From a virus: DNA of 64,000 bases. The DNA lies in IMG/VR virus record IMGVR_UViG_3300042350_003419, positions 1 to 64,000 of that record; one strand, written 5' to 3'. A program made the translations under genes and the position numbers. A model generated the notes under the pieces. That model saw only the letters and a list, made by a program, of their open reading frames with translations. It was not told where the DNA came from and made no database searches. Shown one piece after another: positions 39,043 to 47,469 of the stretch; position 1 is the first letter of the stretch; every line of letters starts with the position of its first letter.

Positions 39043-39196
39043 TTTGTGGTTCTGCTCCGAAATGAATCATTGGAGGTGGACTCTCTGCGATAGTTCTCGT
39101 CCAATTCGTAAACAGGAATCTGGGCAAAGAGAAAATCTCCGTGATGCTATGAGCGATATTGCCAATACTGTAGAGTATATGCTAGGATCTCATTGA
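39032..39196 (+). CDS. Conserved small cyanophage protein (54 aa)
   Basis: MKINLWFCSEMNHWRWTLCD then ESGQRENLRDAMSDIANTVE. Peptides with MKINLW..HWRWTL and ESGQ..LR.AM.D.ANTVEY are, as I recall, widespread in cyanophages, near tRNAs or early genes. Not functionally known. Coupled to the preceding gene. Confidence 0.65.
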   Translation: MKINLWFCSEMNHWRWTLCDSSRPIRKQESGQRENLRDAMSDIANTVEYMLGSH

Positions 39197-39203
39197 TTTT
39201 ATT

Positions 39204-39276
39204 GCCCGATGACCCAGCAAGTGAAGGGACCTGATTTACACTCAGACATCGACGGGAGCATTACCTGTATCGGGCA
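39204..39276 (+). tRNA. Divergent tRNA-like, possible tRNA-Val(UAC)
   Basis: Perfect acceptor GCCCGAT/ATCGGGC at tRNA length (73 nt), anticodon arm CTGA-TTTACAC-TCAG (UAC), and ACGGG..CCTGT as a T-stem. But the T-loop is AGCATTA, without TTC, and the D-loop lacks the GG pair. Either a decayed tRNA or a tRNA mimic. Confidence 0.6.
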
Positions 39277-39281
39277 CTTAT

Positions 39282-39289
39282 TATAAATA
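39282..39289 (+). promoter_or_regulatory. Late promoter
   Basis: TATAAATA 20 bases before ATG 39309. Confidence 0.65.
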
Positions 39290-39308
39290 CTTGAAAAGTA
39301 TTGGTGTA

Positions 39309-39743
39309 ATGGAAAAACTTTATAAATTATTAAGTGATACTCAAGCATCACTTTTTTTGCTATTCCAAAAAACCTGGGTCTATCACTGGCATGTTGTAGG
39401 ACCAGACTTTAAGCAAATTCATGATTTGTTTGGAGATCAATATGAAGCAATTCAAGAAGAAGTTGATCGTATAGCAGAACATATGAGATTTTTGGGTATT
39501 AAACCTATCAGCTCTTTATCTAGAGTTCTGGAAGTCTCTGGTGTTGGGGAAGCAAAAACTAATATTTCTGAAATGGAAATGATTAAAGATTTACTTGATG
39601 GGCATAAAAAGATTATAGATATGTTAGGTGAAGTTGCTGAAGAAGCAGAAGCACAAAAGTCAAGAGGAACTGTTAATCTTGTTGATGATTTAAATGAAGC
39701 ACACGGTAAGTTCGTTTGGATGCTTCGTTCATTTACTGAATAA
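39309..39743 (+). CDS. Dps-like ferritin-fold protein
   Basis: 144 aa. Pattern YHWHVVGPDFKQIHDLFGDQ then Y.AIQEEVDRIAEHMRFLG (about 23-63) carries the Dps ferroxidase His/Asp/Glu residues. Dps stores iron and protects DNA from peroxide. In the phage it may protect replicating DNA during infection of an illuminated, oxidatively stressed cell. It is slightly shorter than cellular Dps, without the basic N-terminal tail. Late promoter upstream. Confidence 0.85.
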   Translation: MEKLYKLLSDTQASLFLLFQKTWVYHWHVVGPDFKQIHDLFGDQYEAIQEEVDRIAEHMRFLGIKPISSLSRVLEVSGVGEAKTNISEMEMIKDLLDGHKKIIDMLGEVAEEAEAQKSRGTVNLVDDLNEAHGKFVWMLRSFTE

Positions 39744-39755
39744 TTAATTGTAAAG

Positions 39756-40016
39756 ATGGAAAATTTAAAAATTAGATGTAAATCTTGCGGAAGTGAGATA
39801 GAAGGAAAGTCTGGAAAAACAGTTGCGTGTGGATGCCCTAATATGGCAACTGTTCGTAATAATGAAAATATTGCGGCACTTGACTTATCAAAGGTTGTCA
39901 TAATAAACTATATGAGTACCAAAGAGAAATCTAATGTTCTTACTAATGAAGACCTTGCCTTTCAAGAAGCAAGGCGTCGGCGTAAAGTAAGACGCTTAGA
40001 TTTTGAAGTCCGATAA
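39756..40016 (+). CDS. Zinc-binding conserved phage protein (86 aa)
   Basis: CKSCGSEIEGKSGKTVACGC (about 8-27) is a Cys4 zinc knuckle, followed by PNMATVR and LDLSKVVIIN. The C-terminus is basic (EARRRRKVRR). This family is common in T4-like marine phages; function unknown. It starts 12 bases after dps. Confidence 0.65.
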   Translation: MENLKIRCKSCGSEIEGKSGKTVACGCPNMATVRNNENIAALDLSKVVIINYMSTKEKSNVLTNEDLAFQEARRRRKVRRLDFEVR

Positions 40017-40026
40017 GGACTTATTT

Positions 40027-40109
40027 GGAGAGAGTCCGGTTGGTCGAGGACACCGCCTTGAAAGCGGCTGGGTTTAAAAGCTTCGCAGGTTCGATTCCTG
40101 TTCTCTCCG
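40027..40109 (+). tRNA. tRNA-Ser(UGA)
   Basis: Class II, 83 nt. Acceptor GGAGAGA/TCTCTCC, anticodon loop CTTGAAA (UGA), long variable arm. Confidence 0.93.
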
Positions 40110-40167
40110 TTACAAATGCTACAAAATTTTAGATTTTTTTAATCTATATTTTTGTATCAACACATAG

Positions 40168-40195
40168 TTGACATTTGCAAAATACTTACTAAGAT
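40168..40195 (+). promoter_or_regulatory. Probable sigma70-type promoter
   Basis: TTGACA (40168-40173), 16 bases, TAAGAT (40190-40195), 28 bases before ATG 40224. The 58 bases after tRNA-Ser hold an AGATT/AATCT stem with T-runs. Confidence 0.5.
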
Positions 40196-40223
40196 AACTA
40201 GTAAGTATCAAACTAAATTCCCA

Positions 40224-40376
40224 ATGGATGATCACACTTACCAAAATTGGGTGAAAATTAAAGCAACCTTTGAAAACTCTGGTAATACTGACAATACATT
40301 TTACCGAAGAGCGTGTGAAATAGTCAAAACCAAAAAAGATCCTCTCGCAAAGTATCTTGGAGATAAGAATGACTAA
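40224..40376 (+). CDS. Conserved small cyanophage protein (50 aa)
   Basis: MDDHTYQNWVKIKATFENSG then NTFYRRACEIVKTKKDPLAK. Homologous short proteins recur in cyanophages in my experience. All-helical, with a basic end. It overlaps the next gene by eight bases. Function unknown. Confidence 0.65.
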   Translation: MDDHTYQNWVKIKATFENSGNTDNTFYRRACEIVKTKKDPLAKYLGDKND

Positions 40377-40455
40377 CACACTTATAGTTGCTGTTATTCT
40401 TCTCGGATTAATTTCATTCTTCATTCAGTGGAGTCTTACGCACGCATATGGATAA
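40369..40455 (+). CDS. 28-aa single-span membrane peptide
   Basis: MTNTLIVAVILLGLISFFIQ then WSLTHAYG. One membrane helix, nothing else. Overlaps genes on both sides by eight bases, which supports translation. Part of a run of tiny proteins. Confidence 0.5.
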   Translation: MTNTLIVAVILLGLISFFIQWSLTHAYG

Positions 40456-40633
40456 GCAAAGATATAGTTTCGCTATGACTTGCTTTGTAAGGTCTTATGG
40501 CAGACATGTCTTGAATGATAATCACATCAAACAGTTTTGTAGGGAATGGTCTGAATGGGGGGTAGATGCTCCATTAGGCGATATTGTAGATCAATACTTC
40601 CATTATGAATATAAGAATTGGAGAGGAATATGA
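40448..40633 (+). CDS. Hypothetical protein (61 aa)
   Basis: MDKQRYSFAMTCFVRSYGRH then IKQFCREWSEWGVDAPLGDI. Rich in aromatic residues. Coupled to both neighbours (eight-base and four-base overlaps). No domain recognised. Confidence 0.55.
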   Translation: MDKQRYSFAMTCFVRSYGRHVLNDNHIKQFCREWSEWGVDAPLGDIVDQYFHYEYKNWRGI

Positions 40634-40752
40634 TTTTTCACATTGTGGAATATCTGGCACAAAGTCCAGTTTGGTTGGGTCTTTGTGGGGCAGGATTGAC
40701 AGTTGCCCCGATTATGGGTATAATGCTTATACACAAACAAAATGGTAAGTAA
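40630..40752 (+). CDS. 40-aa membrane peptide
   Basis: MIFHIVEYLAQSPVWLGLCG then AGLTVAPIMGIMLIHKQ: one hydrophobic span of about 22 residues with a basic C-terminus. Overlaps upstream by four bases (ATGA). Function unknown. Confidence 0.5.
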   Translation: MIFHIVEYLAQSPVWLGLCGAGLTVAPIMGIMLIHKQNGK

Positions 40753-40775
40753 CTTGTTTTGAGATAATCCCGAAA

Positions 40776-40802
40776 CTTATTACTTTTATAAATAGTTATA
40801 AG
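40776..40802 (+). promoter_or_regulatory. Inverted repeat enclosing a late promoter
   Basis: CTTATTAC (40776-40783) pairs with GTTATAAG (40795-40802), one mismatch; TATAAATA (40787-40794) fills the loop. AAAAGG follows and is the ribosome site for ATG 40821. Confidence 0.55.
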
Positions 40803-40820
40803 AAAAGGTTTTTATCTTTT

Positions 40821-41375
40821 ATGAAAAGGCATACCACTAAAGAACAACTTTTGAGTGCTTGTGTAGGATCAAATGGTCCAGCACAAGTTTTAAAAAAGTT
40901 AGGTTTGTGTGAAAATGGAGCAACTCGTGCTTATCTTAAAAAAATTGCTTTGCAATATGATGTAGAAATACCAAAGTATGAAACTCCAAGAAAATATGAA
41001 TTAATTGAAAAAAAATGCCCTGTTTGTGGTAAAATATTTACAGCATCAAAGGGTAACAAAAGAGAAAAAACAGTTTGTTCTCGTGCCTGCTCTAATACAC
41101 ATTTTAGAAGCGGGGAAAATAATCCAAACTTTAAAGATGGATTTGATGGTGATAAAGCATATAGAAAAATATGCTTCAAATATCATCCAAAAAAATGCTG
41201 CATTTGTGGATTTGATCACATTGTTGAAGTTCATCATATGGACTGTAACAAGGAAAATAATAACCCAAATAATTTAATTCCTCTGTGCCCAAATCACCAT
41301 AGAATGTTTCATTCAAGATATCGTCAGTTAGTATCTCCACTAATTGAAGACTATATAAAATATAACCAGGAGTAA
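40821..41375 (+). CDS. HNH endonuclease ending inside tRNA-Pro
   Basis: 184 aa. Zinc knuckle CPVCGKIFTASKGNKREKTVC followed by a KCCICGFDHIVEVHHMDCNK and NLIPLCPNHHRMFH HNH core (about 128-168). The N-terminus has a helical THR..QLLSACVGSN segment for DNA recognition. Its stop codon lies seven bases into the tRNA-Pro acceptor stem, so the insertion used the tRNA end as coding sequence. Another homing gene of the tRNA bank. Confidence 0.87.
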   Translation: MKRHTTKEQLLSACVGSNGPAQVLKKLGLCENGATRAYLKKIALQYDVEIPKYETPRKYELIEKKCPVCGKIFTASKGNKREKTVCSRACSNTHFRSGENNPNFKDGFDGDKAYRKICFKYHPKKCCICGFDHIVEVHHMDCNKENNNPNNLIPLCPNHHRMFHSRYRQLVSPLIEDYIKYNQE

Positions 41376-41437
41376 GTCAGCGGTAGACGGCACCGTTTGG
41401 GGCGGTGAAGACGTTGGTTCGATCCCAACCTTCTGGA
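41366..41437 (+). tRNA. tRNA-Pro(UGG)
   Basis: Acceptor CCAGGAG/CTTCTGG (one G-U), anticodon loop TTTGGGG (UGG). The first 10 bases overlap the upstream endonuclease gene. Confidence 0.92.
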
Positions 41438-41461
41438 TTGCCAGTTTCTTCACTGGTACAC

Positions 41462-41490
41462 TTGACACAAAACTCTCCAACCCTTATAAT
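41462..41490 (+). promoter_or_regulatory. Sigma70-type early promoter
   Basis: TTGACA (41462-41467), 17 bases, TATAAT (41485-41490): a full consensus. A CCAGT/ACTGG hairpin lies just upstream. Confidence 0.8.
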
Positions 41491-41513
41491 ACTAGAGTAA
41501 ACAAATCAAAGCA

Positions 41514-41729
41514 ATGTCTCTGGCTATCAAATTCAAGAAAGATATTAGTACTCTTCGTGCCGCAGCGAATGGTGATTTTTATCTTGATGTAAAGAATCCG
41601 AAACTTTATAAAAAGATTCGTCGTTATTATCAAAATGAAGGAGTAATCTTCTCCGATGATCCTTTGGATAATTATGATATTCTTATTGAGTGCATCGCTC
41701 AAGATCTTGAATCTGTTGAAGTTGCATGA
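41514..41729 (+). CDS. Conserved small cyanophage protein (71 aa)
   Basis: MSLAIKFKKDISTLRAAANG then DFYLDVKNPKLYKKIRRYY. Matches a recurring cyanophage family (KFKKD.STLR.AANGD.YLDVKNPKLY) in my memory. Function unknown. Coupled to the next gene (ATGA). Confidence 0.65.
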   Translation: MSLAIKFKKDISTLRAAANGDFYLDVKNPKLYKKIRRYYQNEGVIFSDDPLDNYDILIECIAQDLESVEVA

Positions 41730-41977
41730 TTAAAGTTCTTTTAGAGCGTGAAGGATATCGCTTTATTGAATCGGGTATTCTTGAGATAAACGGTAAACCT
41801 GATTATCGTTTACAAAAGCAAAATTATTACACCAAACGATGGAATGATATTTATCTTTTTGATAATAGTCTACAATGTTCTACTGCAATGGAGGATCACC
41901 AATATTGTAGGTGGTTAGATCCAGAAAGAGTTCCTTGTTATATAAAAGATGACAAAGAAGACACGGATGGTCTATAA
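41726..41977 (+). CDS. Hypothetical protein (83 aa)
   Basis: MIKVLLEREGYRFIESGILE then WNDIYLFDNSLQCSTAM, ending in an acidic tail. Beta-rich in appearance. Overlaps upstream by four bases. No family recognised. Confidence 0.55.
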   Translation: MIKVLLEREGYRFIESGILEINGKPDYRLQKQNYYTKRWNDIYLFDNSLQCSTAMEDHQYCRWLDPERVPCYIKDDKEDTDGL

Positions 41978-42005
41978 CAGCACTTGTCAGTTATGAATCC
42001 CCCTT

Positions 42006-42233
42006 ATGTCTAAAACAAGTATCCTGAGATACATTGGCAACTTTCTCCTCTTACTTGGTTATCAAATCATGTTGTGGGGAGATTTTAAAAGTGGTTTGAT
42101 GATAAAATTTATCGGAGGACTACTCGGTATTCCTTTTGCTATCAAGCTCAAACTCTGGGATGTGTTATTTTTAATATCATTTTTTGGCATTTCTGAGATA
42201 TCAAAATTATCCCAACTTTTCTTGGTTTCGTAA
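42006..42233 (+). CDS. Small integral membrane protein (75 aa)
   Basis: Three hydrophobic segments (GNFLLLLGYQIMLWG; MIKFIGGLLGIPFAI; WDVLFLISFFGIS) suggest two or three membrane helices. It starts MSKTSILRYIG. It resembles small cyanophage membrane proteins of unknown role. Confidence 0.6.
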   Translation: MSKTSILRYIGNFLLLLGYQIMLWGDFKSGLMIKFIGGLLGIPFAIKLKLWDVLFLISFFGISEISKLSQLFLVS

Positions 42234-42354
42234 AACCAAGTGGTGGAGTCAAGTTCAAACCCTGATTTGCCCTCGTCGTATGGGCATTATAAGTGACGAC
42301 TGGTGCGGATGGGACTCTCTCCCGCCTGGTTTCTTATTTCCAGTCAAAGAATAA
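42184..42354 (+). CDS. Possible 56-aa protein overlapping the membrane gene
   Basis: An open frame with protein-like composition: NFSWFRKTKWWSQVQTLICP, then ISDDWCGWDSLPPGFLFPVK. Only TTG 42184 or the internal ATG 42280 could start it, and no ribosome site is clear. It fills an otherwise empty gap. Could be a real small gene or the tail of a decayed one. Confidence 0.35.
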   Translation: MAFLRYQNYPNFSWFRKTKWWSQVQTLICPRRMGIISDDWCGWDSLPPGFLFPVKE

Positions 42355-42378
42355 GTGGCGAGCCTAAAGACCCCAAAG

Positions 42379-42413
42379 GGGGAGTTGCATAAACTCTCCT
42401 TTTTTGCTATAAT
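42379..42413 (+). terminator. Terminator overlapping the promoter of the sugar island
   Basis: GGGGAGTT (42379-42386) pairs with AACTCTCC (42392-42399, one G-U), then T6. TTGCAT (42385-42390) lies at the loop; TATAAT (42408-42413) follows after 17 bases, 20 bases before gmd. Confidence 0.82.
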
Positions 42414-42433
42414 AATAAAAAAGTAGTTCTTAT

Positions 42434-43435
42434 ATGAAAGTTGCTTTAATTTCTGGGATCACGGGGCAAGATGGTTCATATCTTGCCGAACTTCTTTTGG
42501 AAAAAGGATATGAAGTTCACGGTATTATTCGTCGTGCCTCCCAAATCAATACGCAAAGAATAGATCATATTTACAATCAAATTAAGTTGCATTATGGAGA
42601 TCTTACTGACTCTACAAATCTTGTGAGAGTTATTCAGCAAGTTCAACCCGATGAAATATATAATCTAGGTGCTCAAAGTCACGTAAAGGTTTCTTTTGAG
42701 ATGCCTGAATATACTGGTATGGTTGATGGTCTTGGAACTCTTCGTATTTTAGAATCAGTTCGTCTTCTTGGAATGGAAAATAAGACTCGTATCTATCAAG
42801 CATCAACATCAGAAATGTTTGGTAAAGTACAAGAAATTCCTCAAAAAGAAACCACGCCTTTTTATCCTCGTTCACCTTATGGAGTTGCAAAAGTCTATGG
42901 ATACTGGATTACAAAAAACTACAGAGAATCTTACGGACTACACGCAAGTTCTGGAATTCTTTTCAATCACGAATCCCCTAGAAGAGGAGAAACTTTTGTC
43001 ACAAGAAAAATCACTAGAGGATTATCACGCATTTCAGTTGGGGAACAAGATATACTATATCTCGGGAATTTAAATGCCAAGAGGGACTGGGGACACGCCA
43101 GGGACTTTGTAGAGGCGATGTGGTTAATGCTTCAGCAGGATGAACCTGATGACTATGTAATCGCCACAGGAGAGCAGTATTCGGTGCGTGAGTTCGTTGA
43201 GGAAGCAGCACCCTATTTTGGAATGAAGATTGCTTGGGAAGGTGAAGGACTTGATGAAGTTGGATATGATACTTATTCTGGAAACCAAGTCATTCAGGTC
43301 AATCCTAAATATTTTAGACCTGCTGAAGTAGAGACTTTATTAGGTGATGCCACTAAGGCAAAGAAAAAATTAGGTTGGGAACCTAAAATTTTATTTAAAC
43401 AATTAGTTGAGGATATGTGCATTTATGGACAATAG
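42434..43435 (+). CDS. gmd: GDP-mannose 4,6-dehydratase
   Basis: 333 aa short-chain dehydrogenase. [20 protein letters not shown] (residues 8-27) is the NADP-binding start; ASTSEMFG and YGVAKVYG (YxxxK) are catalytic; [16 protein letters not shown] is specific to GMD. Converts GDP-mannose to GDP-4-keto-6-deoxymannose, the first step to GDP-fucose; the next step is encoded at 44680. First gene of the island, behind its own promoter. Confidence 0.95.
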   Translation: MKVALISGITGQDGSYLAELLLEKGYEVHGIIRRASQINTQRIDHIYNQIKLHYGDLTDSTNLVRVIQQVQPDEIYNLGAQSHVKVSFEMPEYTGMVDGLGTLRILESVRLLGMENKTRIYQASTSEMFGKVQEIPQKETTPFYPRSPYGVAKVYGYWITKNYRESYGLHASSGILFNHESPRRGETFVTRKITRGLSRISVGEQDILYLGNLNAKRDWGHARDFVEAMWLMLQQDEPDDYVIATGEQYSVREFVEEAAPYFGMKIAWEGEGLDEVGYDTYSGNQVIQVNPKYFRPAEVETLLGDATKAKKKLGWEPKILFKQLVEDMCIYGQ

Positions 43436-44675
43436 TATGTTTCATAAAATAGAAAAATGTAGAGTCTGTGGTAATGAACATTATTCCACAGTTTTAGACC
43501 TGGGAAATCAATATCTATCTGGAATTTTTCCAAAATCTATAGATTTTGATATGTATCGTGGTCCCTTAAAACTTGTTAAGTGTGATGAATTAACGGGTGG
43601 ATGTGGGCACGTTCAATTGGAGCATACCTTTGATCTTCCTACGATGTATGGGGAAGAATATGGGTATCGTTCTGGATTAAATGCCAGTATGGTAAAACAT
43701 CTAAAATCTAAGTGTGAAAAAATTTCTAATTTTCTTGATCTAAAAGAAAATGATATTGTGATTGATATTGCCGGAAATGATGGAACATTCCTTGGATTCT
43801 TTTCACCAGAATTAAAACTGGTAAGTATTGATCCAACTTCTAAAAAGTTTTCAAAGTATTTCAAAGAACATGTAGATTATATCGCAGACTTTTTTACTGA
43901 AAAAACTTTTAGACAATTCTTTGGAGATTTTAATGCAAAGTTAGTAACTTCATTTTCAATGTTCTATGACTTAGAAGATCCTTGTCAGTTTGCTAAAGAG
44001 GTTAATTCTATTTTAGATCCCGAAGATGGAATTTGGGTTTTGGAGCAGAGTTATATGCCTGAGATGCTTCGTGCAAATTCTTTTGATACTGTATGCCATG
44101 AGCATCTATCATATTATGGAATGCGACAACTAAAATACATCATGGATCAGGCAGGATTGAAGATTATTGATTTTGAATTTAATGATGTAAATGGTGGAAG
44201 CATTTCACTTGTAGTTGCAAATAAAGACAGTAAATATGAAGAGGCAACTCAAATGTTAAATGATCTTCTTCAAGAAGAATTGGATCTTAAACTTAACACT
44301 ACTGAACCTTGGAATGATTTTTCTTTCCGCATTGAAGAATGTAGAATTAAGTTTTGGCAACTTATTAACAAGTGTAAAGAAGATGGATTAAAAATTGCTG
44401 CCCTTGGAGCTAGTACAAAGGGTAATGTAACACTTCAAACTTGGGGGGTTACTAATGATGATATTACTGTTGTAGGTGAAGTTAATCCTGATAAAGATGG
44501 ATCATTTACACCAGGAACTTGGATACCAATTAGAAATGAAGATTCTGTAATTGAAGAATATGATATTTTTATAATTCTTCCTTGGCACTTTAAAAATTTC
44601 TTTATTAATAGTACAAAGTTCAAAGGTAAAAAATTATTGTTCCCACTCCCCAATGCCGAAATTGTAATTCCTTAA
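43425..44675 (+). CDS. Sugar C-methyltransferase-like protein
   Basis: 416 aa. The N-terminal zinc-binding part [20 protein letters not shown] precedes a SAM-binding core ([13 protein letters not shown], about 114) and the C-terminal [11 protein letters not shown]-type domain ([15 protein letters not shown]). This is the three-part layout of NDP-hexose C-methyltransferases such as TylC3/NovU. It may methylate a keto-sugar from the GMD step. Start ATG 43425 overlaps gmd; ATG 43437 is also possible. Confidence 0.85.
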   Translation: MDNSMFHKIEKCRVCGNEHYSTVLDLGNQYLSGIFPKSIDFDMYRGPLKLVKCDELTGGCGHVQLEHTFDLPTMYGEEYGYRSGLNASMVKHLKSKCEKISNFLDLKENDIVIDIAGNDGTFLGFFSPELKLVSIDPTSKKFSKYFKEHVDYIADFFTEKTFRQFFGDFNAKLVTSFSMFYDLEDPCQFAKEVNSILDPEDGIWVLEQSYMPEMLRANSFDTVCHEHLSYYGMRQLKYIMDQAGLKIIDFEFNDVNGGSISLVVANKDSKYEEATQMLNDLLQEELDLKLNTTEPWNDFSFRIEECRIKFWQLINKCKEDGLKIAALGASTKGNVTLQTWGVTNDDITVVGEVNPDKDGSFTPGTWIPIRNEDSVIEEYDIFIILPWHFKNFFINSTKFKGKKLLFPLPNAEIVIP

Positions 44676-44679
44676 TATC

Positions 44680-45615
44680 ATGAAAAAACAATCTAAAATA
44701 TTTGTTGCGGGACACCGAGGACTTGTTGGATCTGCCATTGTGAGAAACTTAAAAGAAAATGGATATACAAATATTCTTACTAAAACTCGTCAAGAGTTGG
44801 ATCTTTTAAATCAAAAAGATGTTCTTGATTTTTTTGAAGATCAAAAACCAGAGTATGTTTTTGATGCAGCTGCCCGTGTTGGTGGTATCTATGCAAATGA
44901 TACATTCTCTGGAGATTTTATCTACGAGAACATACAAATTCAAACTAATTTGATTAATAGTTCTTATAGATCTGGTGTAGAAAAGTTCTTATTTCTTGGA
45001 TCTGTTTGCATCTATCCCAAGTTTGCTGAAGTCCCGGTTAAAGAGGAATCTCTTCTTACTGGATATCTTGAACCAACAAATGATGCTTATGCTATAGCAA
45101 AGATATCTGGAATTAAAATGCTTCAGGCATATAATAAACAGTATGGATTTAAAGGAGTCTCACTAATGCCATCGAATCTTTATGGTATTGGAGATAATTT
45201 TCATCCAGATAATGGTCATGTAATTCCGGCAATGATGACAAAATTTAATAACTCAAATGGAAAATCTGTAACTTTTTGGGGAGATGGTACTCCAATGCGA
45301 GAATTTCTTTATTCTGATGACCTTGCGGATGCTTGTTTATTTGCGATGGATAATTTTGAGAATGCTGAATTGATTAATGTTGGATCTGGAGAAAATATTA
45401 GTATTAAGAATTTAGCACAAACTGTAGCATCTGTTGTTGGTTATACTGGTGAAATTGAATGGGATACTTCTCGTCCGAATGGTACTCCAAACAGACCATT
45501 GGATTGTTCAAAAATGACAAATTTTGGATGGAAACCAAAATATACTTTATATGATGGATTGAAAAAAACCTATCAATGGTTTATAGAAAATTCCCACCAT
45601 GATTCCTTAAAATAA
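44680..45615 (+). CDS. fcl: GDP-L-fucose synthase
   Basis: 311 aa. Begins KIFVAGHRGLVGSAIVRNL (NADP site). Catalytic Ser-Tyr-Lys as GSVCIYPK and YAIAKISG; GVSLMPSNLYG and NGHVIPAMM match WcaG/Fcl. Performs the 3,5-epimerisation and reduction that yields GDP-L-fucose. With gmd it gives the donor for the fucosyltransferase at 56147. One-base overlap downstream. Confidence 0.95.
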   Translation: MKKQSKIFVAGHRGLVGSAIVRNLKENGYTNILTKTRQELDLLNQKDVLDFFEDQKPEYVFDAAARVGGIYANDTFSGDFIYENIQIQTNLINSSYRSGVEKFLFLGSVCIYPKFAEVPVKEESLLTGYLEPTNDAYAIAKISGIKMLQAYNKQYGFKGVSLMPSNLYGIGDNFHPDNGHVIPAMMTKFNNSNGKSVTFWGDGTPMREFLYSDDLADACLFAMDNFENAELINVGSGENISIKNLAQTVASVVGYTGEIEWDTSRPNGTPNRPLDCSKMTNFGWKPKYTLYDGLKKTYQWFIENSHHDSLK

Positions 45616-46451
45616 TGAATTTTTCTTCAGGATTATCTGGGTGTAAAATACAACTTTTAGATAATAAAATAGTAAGAAAATCTTCACCATCCATAAATTA
45701 TAATTCTAGATTGATATTGCAAATAGATAAGCAAAATTTATTTTCAAATTTAATTTTTAAAAATATCAATACTCCAAAAATTTTAAATATTAATCAAGAT
45801 AGTTTATATTATTTTGATATGGAGTATATACATGGAAAATGTTTTTCTGAGTATTTTTCAGTTGCTAATAATTTCGATATAAAATTCGTTTTAGAAACTT
45901 TATTTGAATATTTTGATACATTAATTGGAAATTATAAAACAACTAATGTTCAAAATAGTATTTTAAAAAAAATAAAAATACTAAAAGAAAAAACTGCTTA
46001 TAAAGAGTATCTAAATTACTTGGAAAATTATGTGATAAAAGAAAAGATTATCATTCCAAAAACTTTTTGTCATGGAGATTTGACATTTAATAATATTATT
46101 TTTCATAAAAAAAGATTGTTTTTCATAGACTTTTTGGATTCATATATTGATAGTTTTTTGTGCGATTTAATTAAATTAAAACAAGATTTATTTTACTCTT
46201 GGGGAATTTCTATTGAAAATAAAAAATGTATAAGAATCCATCAAGTTTATACTTATATTTGGAAAGAAATTGAAGACAAATATTTTAGATATATTAATCA
46301 TATAAATTTTGATATTCTGGATGCTCTTAATCTCCTAAGATTAGAACCATACTTGACTAATCAATATCAAAGAAGTATACTTAATCAAATAATAAAAACT
46401 ACAAAATTATATGAGAAGTTTAGTAATACCTATGGCAGGGAAATCAAGTAG
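45615..46451 (+). CDS. APH/choline-kinase-like sugar or alcohol kinase
   Basis: 278 aa. FCHGDLTFNNIIFHKKRLFF then IDFLDS is the protein-kinase-like HxDxxxxN and D catalytic signature of aminoglycoside/choline kinases (about 154-180). It overlaps the NTP-transferase gene that follows. In other bacteria such a kinase plus transferase activates a small alcohol (for example choline in lic loci) for surface glycans. The substrate here is unknown. Very A+T-rich. Confidence 0.75.
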   Translation: MNFSSGLSGCKIQLLDNKIVRKSSPSINYNSRLILQIDKQNLFSNLIFKNINTPKILNINQDSLYYFDMEYIHGKCFSEYFSVANNFDIKFVLETLFEYFDTLIGNYKTTNVQNSILKKIKILKEKTAYKEYLNYLENYVIKEKIIIPKTFCHGDLTFNNIIFHKKRLFFIDFLDSYIDSFLCDLIKLKQDLFYSWGISIENKKCIRIHQVYTYIWKEIEDKYFRYINHINFDILDALNLLRLEPYLTNQYQRSILNQIIKTTKLYEKFSNTYGREIK

Positions 46452-47469
46452 ATTTCCCAATATGAGACCTAAGTGGATGTTAACGCATCCAATGTCTAAT
46501 CGCTTTATGGCAATAGAATCTATTTTAGGATTAAATTTAGATTTCTTTGATAAAATATATTTCATTTGCTTAGAGGAGCACGAAGAGCAATATTCTTTTT
46601 CTTATGGATTTCAAAAAGAAATTGAATCTTTAAATCTACAAAATAAAACTGAAATATCTTTTTTAAAAAAACAAACAAAATCTCAATCAGAAACAGTTTA
46701 TAATTTTTTAATTCAAAATAATATAGATGGATTTATTTTCATAAAAGATTCTGATGGATATTATCAATGCAATATTGAAACTGAAAATAATCAAGCTGCA
46801 TTTTTTGATTTAAATGATATGGATAATATTAATGCTAGAACAAAGAGTTATATTGAATTTGATATTAATGGTATTATTACAAATATTGTAGAAAAAAAAG
46901 TAATCAGTTCTACTTTTTCTGTCGGTGGGTATGGGTTTTCATCAGCATCAGAATTTTGCAAAACTTATGAAAAATTTATGGATACTGAAGAAGAGTGTTA
47001 TATTAGTCATATTATTTTTGATATGATTTTGTCAGGATCTCTTTTTTATGGAATTAAAACATCTAACTTTAAAGACTGGGGAACCATAGAATCTTGGAAC
47101 TTATATAAAAGTCAATATAAGTGTTTGTTTGTAGATATCGATGGAACACTCGTTACTAATTCTTCAATTCATTTTCCACCATATGTTGGGTCAGGAATTA
47201 GTATTCAAGAAAATATAGATTTTTTAAGAGAGTTACATCAGTCTGGAAAAGTTAAAATAGTTCTTACTACTAGTAGACCAGAATATCTTAAAGATGTTAC
47301 TGTTTTGGAGATGGAAAGTAAGGGCATTCCATATGATCATTTAATTATGGGACTGCCGCACTGTCAAAGAATTTTAATTAATGATTTTGCAAAAAGTAAT
47401 CCATATCCATCTTGTTCTGCAATTAATATTACTAGAAACTCTAATCAATTGAGAGAGTATTTTAAATGA
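46411..47469 (+). CDS. Nucleotidyltransferase fused to HAD phosphatase
   Basis: 352 aa. The N-terminal half begins VIPMAGKSSRF..MRPKWML, the sugar-nucleotide transferase G-x-G-x-R..K loop, with FIFIKDSDGYY as a metal-binding region. The C-terminal half (about 232-345) is a HAD domain starting CLFVDIDGTLVTNS (DxDGT) with KIVLTTSRPE and a later LINDFAKSN. Probably primes and dephosphorylates intermediates for an unusual substituent. It overlaps the kinase by 41 bases. Confidence 0.8.
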   Translation: MRSLVIPMAGKSSRFPNMRPKWMLTHPMSNRFMAIESILGLNLDFFDKIYFICLEEHEEQYSFSYGFQKEIESLNLQNKTEISFLKKQTKSQSETVYNFLIQNNIDGFIFIKDSDGYYQCNIETENNQAAFFDLNDMDNINARTKSYIEFDINGIITNIVEKKVISSTFSVGGYGFSSASEFCKTYEKFMDTEEECYISHIIFDMILSGSLFYGIKTSNFKDWGTIESWNLYKSQYKCLFVDIDGTLVTNSSIHFPPYVGSGISIQENIDFLRELHQSGKVKIVLTTSRPEYLKDVTVLEMESKGIPYDHLIMGLPHCQRILINDFAKSNPYPSCSAINITRNSNQLREYFK

